Numbered from the stretch's first letter, positions 11,530 to 22,059 are shown. The stretch: DNA of 64,000 nt from Branchipolynoe longqiensis (GCA_030323885.1 CM059188.1:112820776-112884775), one strand, 5' to 3'. Notes: a model not told the origin generated them from the sequence alone. Translations and numbers: made by a program.

Positions 11530-11790
11530 GAAGTAGAGTCAAACCAATGACTTAAAAAATTGATACTTGTCGCTTCCTAGCCAGGCGCTCGGCATTATTA
11601 GGATAGGGCAAGGACTGGTTGGCTCAGTGTCAGGATAATGTGTCTGAGTGGGATATCAAGTCATGGTGCTGGTGGCCTGGTTTCCCAGTGGGGCAGCACT
11701 ATAAAGTCGCCATGAGTGTGCACTGTCACAAGTCGGTACCCGTCCTGATATGACTTTAGATGTTGTTATGACGTAAAACAACAAACAAAC
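11530..11790 (+). mobile_element. SINE body copy, headless
   Basis: It starts at GAGTCAAACCAATGACTT, after the B box, and runs to the AACAACAAACAAACAAA tail. Loss of the head fits 5' truncation. Confidence 0.82.
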
Positions 11791-11954
11791 AAATGATAAA
11801 GTATGACAATCGGCGTTTGACCGAGACTGGGGTTGAGCTTTAGGTTTGTACCCTGCTCTTTGAAAGGAACTGGTTGATTTATTAAGGTATTTCACCAGTA
11901 GGCGGCCTGTTTGCCTATTGGTCCATCTAAACTAGGGCCCCTTGCTAACCACCG

Positions 11955-12260
11955 GGCGCGGTGGCCGAATCGGTAGAGCGCGGGCCTCGTGTGTGGGAGA
12001 TCAGAAGTTGGGTTCCTGGTCGAGTCAAACCAATGACTTGTCAAATTGATACTTGTCGTTTCCTGGTCTGGTGCTCAGGATTATTTGGATAGGGCAAGGA
12101 CTGGTTAGCTCAGTGTCAGGATAATGTGACTGAGCGGGATATCAGGTCATGGTGCTGACAGCCTGAATTCCTGGTGGGGAAGCACTATAAAGTCGCCATG
12201 AGTGCACACTGCCACAAGTTGATGTGACCTTAGATGTTGCCAGGATGTAAAACAACCAAC
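11955..12260 (+). mobile_element. SINE-A copy
   Basis: The head is GGGCGCGGTGGCCGAATCGG. The tail is GTAAAACAACCAACAAATG, where a local tandem duplication begins. Confidence 0.83.
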
Positions 12261-12540
12261 AAATGTCGATTTGGCATGGTGTTGTTATATATATATAATA
12301 TTTTTTAACTTACAAGTGGCACCTCACGCTCGGGATGCAATGTAATCGTCCGTCCTGATATGACCTTAGATGTTGTCAGGACGTAAAACAACCAACCAAT
12401 GCTGATTTGACATGGTGTTGTTATATATATATAATATTTTTTAACTTACAAGCCACACTAATAGCGCTCGGGGTGTAATGTAATCGTCAGTCCTGATATG
12501 ACCTTTGATGTTGCCAGGACGTAAAACTCCAACAACCACC
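12220..12540 (+). repeat. Tandem duplication of a SINE tail plus flanking DNA
   Basis: The SINE 3' end (GATATGACCTTAGATGTTG.. GTAAAAC) followed by GTTGTTATATATATATAATA and CTCGGGATGCAATGTAATCG occurs twice, with a third SINE tail at the end. The unit is about 125 bp, so flanking host DNA was duplicated together with the SINE end. Confidence 0.8.
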
Positions 12541-12822
12541 CATTGTAATGTAATCGTAGTGTAGTAAACAACGTCCAACTGGACGATTGTGCTCCAGGGT
12601 GGTTTCACAGCTGTTGTGTCAGTTGGCGCCGCTCCTACCCCTGCCCCCCCCCCCCCCTCCTACCCTGCCCTGAAAACTCCTCCAGTCAGCTGTCCTCCCA
12701 TACCAGGCCTAGCATGTCTCAGCTGACTGTGTCCTTCATTAAAGCTGCAGAGTCCGATGAAATATCAAATTTTCAAAACCAAACTAATTATCTAGATTTG
12801 ATTTTACATATCTAACTTAGAT

Positions 12823-13271
12823 CATCATCATCATCATCATGCTGTCGGTCGTGATGCGACAAAGACTGCTTTCATTACTTGACTGCCGCTCTCCATTTAG
12901 CTCTCTGCTGTGAGAGTTGCGTCCATGAGAATTTCATGAAAGCTGCCTGCAAAAGTGTTGAAGTGCTGCTGGCTTTTGCAAGTCACCAGCGGCACTCTCT
13001 CGGGGAGCAAATAGAGGTTTCACACTGGCAAGAACATGCCAAGACAGGCGCAAAACTATTTGTCCCTGCAGTGGCTGGTCGGGAGTTGTTGGGAGTTCCA
13101 CACAGCAACCACCCTCAATGCTGCCACAGTGACATGGTTTTCTGTTTAGGGTTTGCTCCCTTAGCCTTCGGTTCTGTCAAGAACCTGTACCACAAGGCAG
13201 TGGTTTACAATTCTGCAGGGCAGGGGCGTCAAACTCCCTGAGGTATTGCTATACCTGCAATACCTGCATAC
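12823..13271 (-). mobile_element. (ATG)n-tailed retroposed segment with 11-bp TSD
   Basis: CTAACTTAGAT flanks it at 12812-12822 and 13272-13282. The segment begins with (ATC)n on +, that is, an (GAT)n tail on -, so it inserted with its 3' end to the left. The + strand holds a 120-codon ORF (12879-13241) with no family I recognise. Short trinucleotide tails are known for RTE- and L2-type LINEs and their partners, so this may be a truncated LINE or a SINE. Confidence 0.65.
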
Positions 13272-13479
13272 CTAACTTAGATACTGACACACTTATTAAG
13301 CATTTATTTCTGCGTAGAAGGCAACACTGAGTCAATTTAACAGAACCTGTTACTGCAGAAGTCTATGGTGTCAGAGTTTTGGCAAGCTTGCCAAAACTAA
13401 TTTTCTATGTTTGCACCCAAAATCTCTCAAAAGTTTACCATTTAAAATATAAGTAACTTTGAACTAATGTAAAGTAGAT

Positions 13480-13735
13480 GAGCCTCTCTCAAAAGGTGAT
13501 AACTCTTCTTTTGTGTGTCCATTGTAACAATTGACACAAAACAGCACAGAAACGGTTACACTGAAAACACAAGGATATTTGCTTCAAATCAATATGTATT
13601 CTATAGGGATTATGAAACACCATGTAAAAAAACAAATCAGTTTATCCTGACCAAATGCATAAGCAGATAGTATGTTGATCATTACAATGGACAAAGTTTT
13701 GTCCCATATTGCTTAGCACCTTTTGAGACAGTCTC
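13480..13735. mobile_element. MITE-8, nested in MITE-1
   Basis: The tips GAGCCTCTCTCAAAAGGTG and CACCTTTTGAGACAGTCTC are inverted complements. The element is 256 bp. Only one copy was seen in the window. Confidence 0.75.
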
Positions 13736-13874
13736 ATTATATACTAGTGATCGATCTAATATATTTATCTCAGAAAAAATACCGAAATTCAAAACCATCA
13801 GCTATCCAACTTTAACCTTAATACAGCCTTAATCCATTTGACACAGTTGGGCGTTTAGCTGCATAACCTGACAC

Positions 13875-14128
13875 CGGACGCGGTAGCCGAATCGATAGAG
13901 CGCAGGCTTCCCGTGCGGAAGGTCGGGGAGTTTGATTCCCTGTCGAGTCAAAGCAATGATTTACTAAATTGATACTTGTCGCTACCTAACCTCGGCATAA
14001 TAGGATAGGGCAACGACTGGTTGAATTCGGTGTCAGGATAATGTGACTGAGTGGGATATTAGGTCATGGGGCTGCTAGCCTGGTCTCCCAGTGGGGCATC
14101 GCTATAAAGTCGCCATGAGTGATCATCC
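13875..14128 (+). mobile_element. SINE-A, 3'-truncated
   Basis: The head GGACGCGGTAGCCGAATCGA is good. The body stops at CGCCATGAGTG, where a G-rich sequence begins, so the usual tail is missing. Confidence 0.8.
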
Positions 14129-14439
14129 CTCCGGCCAGGAGTGGGGGGGGGGGGTACCAGCATGCACTTCGCCCGCCCTCCCCCCACAAGCTGTTTTTAG
14201 TAGGAATTCAAGACTTCATTTGGATTTTGGCAAAAAAACAATGACGAATGGTGATTATGGACTAATAATAATGTACATCAGTGGGGACACTTTAATGTAA
14301 TTCATGGCTTTTGAAGACTAATTACCCAAAATAGATTAATTTGAAGGCTTTTCAAGGCCTTGAAAGACTTACAAAGACTTTCCAGGCCCCATACGGGGCT
14401 ATATATGGCATGTCCGGGGTATATATATATATATGTGTG

Positions 14440-14600
14440 TGTGTGTGCGGCCACTGAGCGCGGTGTCAGTAGCGCCGGCCGGAAGCACGTGTCCAGGTGA
14501 CGGACTCGCCTCGTGCCACGTGACCGGCGAGCGAGTGTCAACAGAGTGACGTCACACGGCGCCACCCCACATACCGCGTCTCGTTGCGTACAGGAGGACC
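14440..14600 (+). promoter_or_regulatory. CpG-rich promoter-like stretch upstream of TNFAIP8-like gene
   Basis: After a TATATA/GTGTGT run at 14419-14447 the sequence becomes CpG-rich. It holds a CRE palindrome TGACGTCA (14547-14554), two CACGTG E-boxes (14486-14491, 14517-14522) and an ETS-type CCGGAAG (14479-14485). It lies about 0.75-0.9 kb before the proposed start codon at 15348. Its role as the promoter is inferred from composition and position; no start site can be read. Confidence 0.4.
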
Positions 14601-14699
14601 ACTGCTCCCGTCGTGTAACCGGTATCCTCGGTATCCTCCTCCCGTGACACGCATTCTCCAGGGTCAGCCCGGTACCAGCGACGATGCCCAGAGTGTAGC

Positions 14700-14737
14700 T
14701 CACATACATACATACATACATACATGCACTCACTCAC
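14700..14737. repeat. (ACAT)n / (ACTC)n microsatellite
   Basis: A short tetranucleotide run, ACATACATACAT then CACTCACTCACT. Confidence 0.85.
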
Positions 14738-14879
14738 TTGCCGCACTTGCTTGGTCCGATCGGGGCCACTGACGCCAATGAGGAATGGTTGTGGAGCTGT
14801 GAGCGGAACGACGTAAGGCTAAGTGTCCGTGCTGGTGAGTTGACCACAACAGCAGGCGTAACTGGGCTGTGAAGAGGCA

Positions 14880-15305
14880 TTGAGAGACACTGAGGGACAC
14901 TGAGAGGCACTGACATACACTGAGAGGCACTGACAGACACGGAGAGGTACTGACAGACACGGAGAGGCACTGATAGACACGGAGAGGCACTGACAGACAC
15001 GGAGAGGCACTGACAGACACGGAAAGGCACTGATAGACACGGAGAGGCACTGACAGACACGGAGAGGCACTGACAGAGACGGAGAGGCACTGACAGACAC
15101 GGAGAGGCACTGACAGACACGGAGAGGCACTGACAGACACGGAGAGGCACTGACAGACACGGAGAGGCACTGACAGACACGGAGAGGCACTGACAGACAC
15201 GGAGAGGCACTGACAGACACGGAGAGGCACTGACAGACACGGAGAGGCACTGACAGACACGGAGAGGCACTGACAGACACGGAGAGGCACTGACAGACAC
15301 TGAGA
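14880..15305. repeat. 20-bp minisatellite before the TNFAIP8-like start codon
   Basis: The unit TGACAGACACGGAGAGGCAC is repeated about 21 times. Units are nearly identical in the centre and vary at the left edge. The array ends 42 bases before the proposed ATG at 15348, so it would lie in the 5' UTR or core promoter. The long leucine/serine/cysteine ORFs on the - strand are repeat artefacts. Confidence 0.93.
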
Positions 15306-15347
15306 GGAGGTGGAGGAGATCGAGCTGTCAGAACCAGCACCAGCAGC

Positions 15348-15378
15348 ATGGCCAGCAATGGCGAGTGTGATGAAGCAG
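15348..15378 (+). CDS. TNFAIP8-like protein, proposed coding exon 1
   Basis: The exon encodes a 10-residue start, MASNGECDEA, plus one base of the next codon, ending at a good donor (G|GTACGT). The ATG has a favourable context, with A at -3 and G at +4. The large exon at 24531 needs exactly one upstream base, so the join is in frame and gives a 197-aa protein, the usual family length. TNFAIP8-family genes typically have a short first coding exon and one large last exon. The join is inferred from phase and position only; a different first exon within the 9.15-kb intron is possible. Confidence 0.6.
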
Positions 15379-15866
15379 GTACGTAGTGCAGTATACCTGT
15401 CCAGATAGTGCTCCCCCTCCCCCCGGAACTAGTGCAGTGACATGCAGTAGGGACTGCCCACCACTCTGCTGCTGTTTGTTATAGGGTGACACTTAACATA
15501 GAATAAGGCACTTTAAAGTGCACTCCCCTCGCCACTTGAAGGCAGACCCAACAAACAAGCAGGTCCTGAGGGCAAGGACACTGAATAGAACATGTCCCAC
15601 CAGGCCTGCCCCTTCCTAAATGCGGCCCGTGTGTGGAGGTGCAGGGCTAAGGGGTGAATTAGGAGGTGGCCGCTGGCTGCTTAAAGTGTTAATGTGAGTG
15701 TCCCCTTGCCAGCGAAACGTCGACCCCGGATCACAGGTGGTGGTGCCTGTATTTGTGACAGAAACAGCAGAAATTAGGGTCTAGTTTGCAATAGGCAATG
15801 GACTGAAGGGTAGAATATCTACTTCATGTGTGGGGCTGTGATCCCCAGCCGAGTCAGACCATTCAT

Positions 15867-16701
15867 TTAAAGCTGCATAGTTTGATGAAAATGTCAAATT
15901 TTCAAAACCGAAACAATTATCTAGATTTGATTTTACATATCTAATTTAGATACTGGTGCACTTGTGAAACATTTGTGGTCATATAGAAGGCAATTTAATA
16001 GAATCTGTTTTTGCAGAAGCCTATGATGTCAGAGTTTTGGCGTGCTTGCCAAAATTAATTATTCGTGTTTGCACTACAGATATCTCAAAAGTTAGCCATT
16101 TAAAATAAGTTACTTTAAACTAAAGTAAGTTTTATAATGATCAACCTAATATACAGTACAACCCCGTTAAACCAAGCTCGGTTAAACCAAACGATCGGTT
16201 TATCCTAACTTTTTTTGGTGGCCCGCCAAAATACTACCATTAATCATATAAAAAATAGTTGCTTTAACCAAATTCGGTTAATCCAAACAAAATTGTCGGC
16301 CCCAGGGCATTTCCGGTATGGTTAAACCAAACTTTCATGTGGTTTTAAGATCATCTGAGAACATATTATATGATAGATGGTAGTATTTTGCCGGTTCGCC
16401 GAAAAAAGTTTGGGTTAACCGATCGTTTGGTTTAACCGAGCTTGGTTTAATGGAGTTAAACTGTATATACATAAAAAACAATAATCAAAGTGTCCACATA
16501 CATTGTATATTACATTCTTAATGCACCCACGTTTTTGCCAAAGTCGAAGTCAAAGCTCGGTTAAACCAATGATCGGTTAAACCAATGATCGGTTAATCCA
16601 AACAAATGTCTAGGGTCCCTTCAAGTTTGGTTTAACGGGGTTATACTGTATTTATCTCAGAAAATGACAGAAGCTCAAAATCATCGGACCATGCAACTTA
16701 A
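15867..16701. mobile_element. MITE-1 copy with nested pogo-like element
   Basis: The ends TTAAAGCTGCATAGTTTGAT and ATCGGACCATGCAACTTAA enclose the family sequence. The excess length is the element at 16154-16648. Confidence 0.82.
16154..16648. mobile_element. pogo-like MITE nested in MITE-1
   Basis: The tips CAGTACAACCCCGTTAAACC and TTTAACGGGGTTATACTG are inverted. TA sits on both flanks. Internal repeats of GGTTAAACCAA / TTGGTTTAACC suggest tandem growth of the ends. Confidence 0.75.
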
Positions 16702-17270
16702 TAAAAGATGGGGAAAGTACTGTTTTGTTGCTATTTTGCTTAGACAAGAAATCGTTAGCTCAGTGCCATGCTGCCCATGACATGGAATCTCAGTGGGGCA
16801 GTACTATTAAGTAGTCACTGTCATTAATAGGAGCTTGTCTTGAGATGTTGATAGGATTAAAATCCAATCAGTCACGTGACAAAGCAATGCCATAACACAA
16901 TATTCAGGGTATCTTCTTAAAGTTACGAAAACAGATATTTTCAGTTTCAATGAGAAAATTCCCAATTCACTAAAATGGAGGTAATCTCTAAATTATTCCA
17001 TTGATTAAATCTGTTTTGGACAAGTATTATATACACATTTAGTCAAAAGAAAGTCTGGTAGACTGCAAAGTGCAAATATAAATACGATTCACGAAAAACA
17101 ATACTGAGAAAATGTCTGTCTCGATTCCGACCAAAGGCTTCCCTCATAACAACTCCTGAATATTAAGTTTGAACTTTGAATGCCGAGTCTAATATACAAA
17201 CTATTTTAGGACATTCCAGAGAATACTAAACTGGACACTTGTGTTGGGAGCACAGACTTTACAGGTGTTA
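16702..17270. other. Intronic stretch, mostly unrecognised
   Basis: A short degraded SINE-body remnant (AGTGGGGCAGTACTATTAAG) is near 16790-16870. Nothing else was recognised. Confidence 0.5.
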
Positions 17271-17274
17271 CACC

Positions 17275-17575
17275 GATCTTCCGCTTTTTCATTTTCTAAT
17301 ATTAGCAACCCTGAAATGCCATTAATATTGTAATATTATATAACATATGGATAATTTGGAGACAAAAAAAATCCAAAAACAAAAGATTCTGGGGGGGGGG
17401 GGTACCCCCCCCCAATATAACATCTCATCAGATCTTCCGGTTTTTCATTTTCTAATGTTAGCAACCCTGCAATGCCATTAATATAGTAATATTATGTAAC
17501 TCTTACGGATTATTTGAAAAAGTATTTTGGGGGGGGGGCGTGGGGGGAGTACCCCCAGACAAGATAGGATGGCAG
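17275..17575. repeat. Duplicated ~165-bp segment with poly-G/C runs
   Basis: GATCTTCCG.TTTTTCATTTTC followed by AGCAACCCTG.AATGCCATTA occurs at 17275 and again near 17432. Each copy is followed by a G-rich run, and GGTACCCCCC joins them. A third diverged start is at 17779. Confidence 0.7.
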
Positions 17576-17591
17576 CCAGAGAACGCCGCTC

Positions 17592-17779
17592 TTGCCAAAA
17601 CTCTTATACCATAGACTTCTGCAGTAACAGGTTCTATTAAATTGACTCAGTATTGCCTTTTACGCAGAAACAAACGTTTAATAAATGCACCAGTATCTAA
17701 GTTAGAGATGTAGAATCAGATCTAGATAATTGTTTTGGTTTTGAAAATATGATACTTCATCGGACTATGCAACTTTAAG
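17592..17779. mobile_element. MITE-1 half copy
   Basis: Only the half from the central TGCCAAAAC to the terminus ATCGGACTATGCAACTTTAA is present. Confidence 0.8.
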
Positions 17780-18069
17780 ATCCTCCGATTTTTCATTTTC
17801 CAAAGTTGGCAGCCCTGACATTAGTTATTGTGACCGTCTGGCTTGTTATTGTAGGAGACTCGACTGAGAGTGTGTGCAGTAATATATGTAGCAGACAAAC
17901 CTAACCACAGGCTCTGACACAAATTGGTGTCACTTGTTGCGGCTGCACGTGGTGCGGTGCGTGCAAAGTGAACACAGACGTTGGAATAACCATCTGGGTC
18001 AACCATTTAGCTAGTTGACAATTGGCAACGGCCGCTCTATCGTAGTGCAATATTCAGGAGAGATTTACC

Positions 18070-18715
18070 GGGCGTCGTAGCCGAATCGGTAGAGCGCAGG
18101 CCTCCCGTGCGGGAGATTGGCAGTTCTATTAACGGTCGAGTCAAACCCATGACTTAGAACGTTGATTCTTGTCGCTTCCTAGCTTGGCATTAATAGGTTT
18201 GTTTGTTGTTGTTTTATGTCCTAGCAACATCTAAGGTCATATCAGGACGGGTACCGACTTTTTTGTGACATTGCGCACTCATGGAGACTGTATAGTCCTG
18301 CCCCACTGGGAGACCAGGCCACCAGCATCCCATTCAGTCATATTATCCTGACACTGAGCCAACCAGTCCTTGTCCTATCCTAATAATGCCGAGCGCCAGG
18401 CTAGGAAGCGACAAGTATCAATTTTGAAGTCATTGGTTTGACTCCACCAGGGTTCGAACCCACGATCTACCAACACGGGAGATGGAGGCTCTAACTCATT
18501 CGGCCATCCCGTCTGGTCCGCATTAATAGGATAGGGCAAGGACTGGTCAGCTCAGTGTCATGAAGATGTGACTGAATGGGATATCAAGTCATGGTGCTGG
18601 TGGCCTGGTTTCCCAGTGGGGCAGCACTATAAAGTCGCCATGAGTGCGCACTGTCATAGGGTTGGTACCCGTACTGATATCACCATAGATGTTGCCAGGA
18701 CGTAAAACCCCAACC
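18070..18715 (+). mobile_element. SINE-A split by a SINE-B
   Basis: The head GGCGTCGTAGCCGAATCGGT is at the left. The body resumes after the inserted SINE-B and ends GTAAAACCCCAACCAACC. Confidence 0.85.
18198..18519 (-). mobile_element. SINE-B inserted in SINE-A, 11-bp TSD
   Basis: GCATTAATAGG flanks it at 18187-18197 and 18520-18530. The element runs from its tail (TTTGTTTGTTGTTGTTTTAT) to the head complement (CATTCGGCCATCCCGTCTGG). This repeats the arrangement at 671-1008. Confidence 0.88.
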
Positions 18716-18981
18716 AACCAACCTAGTGGATACATCTTTTTCCCCATTCTAATCGATGAGACCCAGATAAAGCCAAGCTAATTATAATCGTTATCTCCAA
18801 AGTAATATATTTGGAGTTTGATTTAAGTTTACCCATGTCTGTTGAATTCAGTCCACTTTGTAGATCCTAGATGGTTCTTGTTTAAAACGGGGTGAAAAAA
18901 AGAAAAGAATTCATTCCTGTCACATCAAACATACTTTGGAACCAATTAAATACAACCTTATTGGCTGCTACTGGTATGACC

Positions 18982-19674
18982 TTAAGCTGAGATTCCTTCT
19001 ACGCGGTATGCGGTATGCGGTATGTGAATGGGAGGATTCCTTCTACGCGGTAAGCGGCATGCGTCTCCCCACCACCACCACTACCAGATGTTTCCACTCA
19101 GCACACCTGTGTGTGACCGTTCCGTAATGATCAGTCGCCTCTCCTAGTCTAAAACTAATGGACAAATGCGACTGACGTTTCTATTCGCATACCACGTGCC
19201 ACATGCCACACCGACCAGACGGGATGGCCGAATGAGTTAGAGCGTCCGTCTCCCGTGCTGGTAGATCGTGGGGTCGTGGGTTCGAGTCCCGGTCGAGTCA
19301 AACCAATGACTTTAAAATTGATACTTGTTGCTTCCTAGCCAGGCGCTCGGCATTATTAGGATAGGGCAAGGACTGGTGTGCTCAGTGTCAGGATAATGTG
19401 ACTGAGTGGGATACCAGGTCATGGTGCCGGCGGCCTGGTTTCCCAGTGGGACAGCACTATAAAGTCGCCATGAGTGCGCACTGTCACAAGTCGGTACCCG
19501 TCCTGATATGACCTTAGATATTGCTAGGACGTAAAACAACAACAAACAACATGCCACACCGAGTTGCCGCATTCGCATACCGTGTGTAAGGGATGTAGCC
19601 CATTGACTTCAAGGCGTTTCGATTTTTTGCCACATTCGCATTCGCATACCGCGTGTAAGGAATCTTAGCTTTAG
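18982..19674. mobile_element. MITE-3 copy split by a SINE-B
   Basis: The left end is TTAAGCTGAGATTCCTTCTA and the right end TAAGGAATCTTAGCTTTA. The interior is rich in GCGGTATGCGG. A SINE-B sits inside. Confidence 0.8.
19215..19548 (+). mobile_element. SINE-B, full length, 14-bp TSD
   Basis: ACATGCCACACCGA flanks it exactly at 19201-19214 and 19549-19562. The head is GACGGGATGGCCGAATGAGT, the B box GGGTTCGAGTCCC and the tail GTAAAACAACAACAA. It is the cleanest SINE-B in the window and a good reference for the family ends. Confidence 0.9.
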
Positions 19675-20080
19675 ATAAAAAGATTCACCCGGTACTTGTA
19701 GTACACGGGTGAACGACAACGTAGTCTAAATATGGGCGAAAATAGCTTTAGTATGGAACATGAAGTAGAAACTGTGGTTCCATGAGCAAATGGCTACATA
19801 TATTGGCACAGATTTGGTGAAATGGGAGAGAATGCAAAAAGACAAGATGGCGGCCAGAGAACGCCGTCGATTTCACTTTTAAATTGCATTAAAGTATATG
19901 TTTTATTATATTTTTCAACTCAAAAGTAGCGGGTAAATATGAAGACATATACAAAGAATAAATGTTGCTTCTTAGATTGTAAAATTAGGCTCTCATTTCA
20001 TTAACCCGATTTTTCGACCTTTTTTATATAGGGTTGGTATTCACCCGTGTACTGCGAGTACAGGATGAATCCTTTATCTA
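19672..20080. mobile_element. MITE-4 copy
   Basis: TAGATAAAAAGATTCACCCG at the left is mirrored by AGGATGAATCCTTTATCTAG at the right. The interior matches the copy at 8469-8878. Confidence 0.78.
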
Positions 20081-20275
20081 GTATGACTTATGATAGATGT
20101 TGCCAGGACGTAAAACTCCAACAATCAATCAGCTACTGGGAACATCAGATGCACCATGGAGGTCAACAAAGGCTATTAAGGAGCAAGTGTTTTTATTTAC
20201 TGCATTAACATTTCCACTAATATTGCCATTCTGTGGTTTTCTCCGAAAAGAAATTGACCTGTTCTGCATCCTATA

Positions 20276-20350
20276 ACTTGAAGCTGCATAGGCCTGATGC
20301 TTTTGAGTTTCGGCCATTTTCTGAGATAAGCCTTATAATCTACCTTCCTC
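20276..20350. mobile_element. MITE-1 end fragment
   Basis: TTGAAGCTGCATAGGCCTGA and the adjacent TTTTCTGAGATAAG match one end of MITE-1. Confidence 0.6.
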
Positions 20351-20447
20351 ACTGTAGTCTCACTCACTTTTTTTTTAAATGGCTCCGCTTCTACATAGCA
20401 ACCAATGCTTAACAAGTGCCCGAGGATCCAATTTGGATATGTTGGTT

Positions 20448-20813
20448 CTTTGTTTGTTGGAGTTTTGCATCCTGGCATCATCTAAGGGCATATCAGGACA
20501 GGTACTCACTTGTGACAGTGCACACTCATGGTCACTTTATAGTGCTGCCCCACTTGGAAATCAGGCCACTGGCACCATGACCCAATATCCCACTCAGTCA
20601 CATTATCCTGACACTGACCTAAATATACCAGTCCTTGCCCTATCCTATTAATGCCGAGCGCCAGGCTAGGTAGTAACAAGTATCAATTCTATAAGTCATT
20701 GGTTAGTAACAAGTATCAGTTCTATAAGTCATTGGTTTGACTCCACCGGGATCCAAACTCCCGATCTCCCGCACGCGAGGTCCGCGCTCTACCGATTCGG
20801 CCACCGCGCCTGG
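20448..20813 (-). mobile_element. SINE-A copy with a short internal duplication
   Basis: It runs from the tail complement TTTGTTTGTTGGAGTTTTGC to the head complement CGATTCGGCCACCGCGCCTG. A 35-bp piece around AGTAACAAGTATCA..TTCTATAAGTCATTGG is repeated in tandem. Confidence 0.85.
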
Positions 20814-20844
20814 TAAGTTGGATATGTGGAATAAAATATAGTTA

Positions 20845-21314
20845 CAGTATAACCCCGTTAAACCAAACTTGAAAGGACCCTAGAAATGTGTTTGGATTAA
20901 CCGATCATTGGTTTAACCGAGCTTTGGCTTTGACTTTGAGAAAGCGTGTATTGCACATGTAATATGCAATGTATTTGGACACTTTGATTGCTTTTTTTAT
21001 GTATATACAGTATAACCCTGTTAAACCAAGCTCGGTTAAGCCAATCGATCAGTTAAAATACTACCATTTATCATATAAAAAAGTCGGTGGGGTCTCCGAT
21101 GTCCTTATAACCACATGAAAGTTTGGTTTAACCATACTGGAGTGGCCTGGGGTCTGACAATTTTGTTTGGATTAAGCGATAATTTGGATTAACCAACTTT
21201 GGTTTAACCAACTTTTTTATATGATAAATGGTAGTATTTTGCCGGGCCGCCGAAAAAAGTTTGGATTAACCGATCATTTGGTTTAACCGAGCTTGGTTTA
21301 ACGGGGTTCTACTG
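20845..21314. mobile_element. pogo-like MITE, compound
   Basis: The tips CAGTATAACCCCGTTAAACC and TTTAACGGGGTTCTACTG are inverted. A second internal CAGTATAACCCTGTTAAACC at 21008 suggests two elements in tandem or nested. Confidence 0.75.
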
Positions 21315-21570
21315 TAAGTGTTTTGGTTTTGAAAATTTGATGCCTTCATCGGACTATGCAGCTTTAAGTAGTTGACTTAGTACCAGAGCGGCAGGAGTGC
21401 AAGTGTGAACAGGCCCACTTGTTTGTTGCGCTGAACTTGTTTGTTGCGCTTGACATCTCCATGGGAGATCTACAGTAAGCCACTACACCCCCTGAGAACA
21501 AGGGTCTTATATATGTGGAGGGTCATCGAATCGACGTGAAGGGGCCTAATTAGCAGCGTTCGGCGCTGTG

Positions 21571-21690
21571 TGTGGTGGTGGTGGTGGTGGTGGTGGTGGT
21601 GGTGGTGGTGGTGGTGGTGGGGGCCTTGCACCGTGCACAGCGGGGTGGGGGTGGGGGTAGGGGTAGGGGTTGGGATTAAGGGGTAGGGGC
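21571..21690 (+). repeat. (GTG)n microsatellite and (GGGTAG) run
   Basis: About 50 bases of GTG/GGT repeat are followed by a GGGGTGGGGGTAGGGGTAGG stretch. The histidine-rich - strand ORF is an artefact. Confidence 0.88.
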
Positions 21691-21718
21691 AGCAGGCATG
21701 GAGGGCCGGGGCCGTGTG

Positions 21719-22044
21719 TTTGTTTGTTGTTTTACGTCCTAGCAACATCTAAGGTCATATCAAGACGGGTACTGACATGTGACAGTGCACACTCATGGTG
21801 ACTTTATAGTGCTGCCCCACTAGGAGACCAGGCCGCCAGCACCATGACCTGATATCCCACTCATCACATTATCCTGACACTGAGCCAACCAGTGCTTGCC
21901 ATATCCTAATAATGCTGAGCGCTAGGCTAGGATGTAACAAGTATACATTTTTATAAGTCATTGGTTTGACTCGACATGGGTTTGAACCCATGGATCCATG
22001 GGTTTGGATGTCCCAAAACAGGAGCCGGACGCTCAACTCATTCA
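21719..22044 (-). mobile_element. SINE-B, full length, 14-bp TSD
   Basis: GCCGGGGCCGTGTG flanks it at 21705-21718 and 22045-22058, an exact duplication. Confidence 0.88.
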
Positions 22045-22059
22045 GCCGGGGCCGTGTGC

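Larger units (their letters stand above)
12739..13815. mobile_element. MITE-1 copy carrying two nested insertions
   Basis: The ends TTAAAGCTGCAGAGTCCGAT and CATCAGCTATCCAACTTTAA enclose standard MITE-1 sequence. It is broken by a retroposed segment at 12823-13271 and an inverted-repeat element at 13480-13735. Without them the length is close to the 352-bp reference. Confidence 0.82.

Noticed and set aside
12879..13241. 120-codon + ORF as a host gene
   Set aside because: It lies wholly within a TSD-flanked retroposed insert, runs against the insertion direction and shows no recognisable domain. Kept as part of the mobile segment instead.
14730..15358. Three overlapping ~180-codon - strand ORFs (SVSASPCLSVPLRVCQ repeats)
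   Set aside because: They are translations of a 20-bp minisatellite in three frames; three equal frames over one array is a composition effect.
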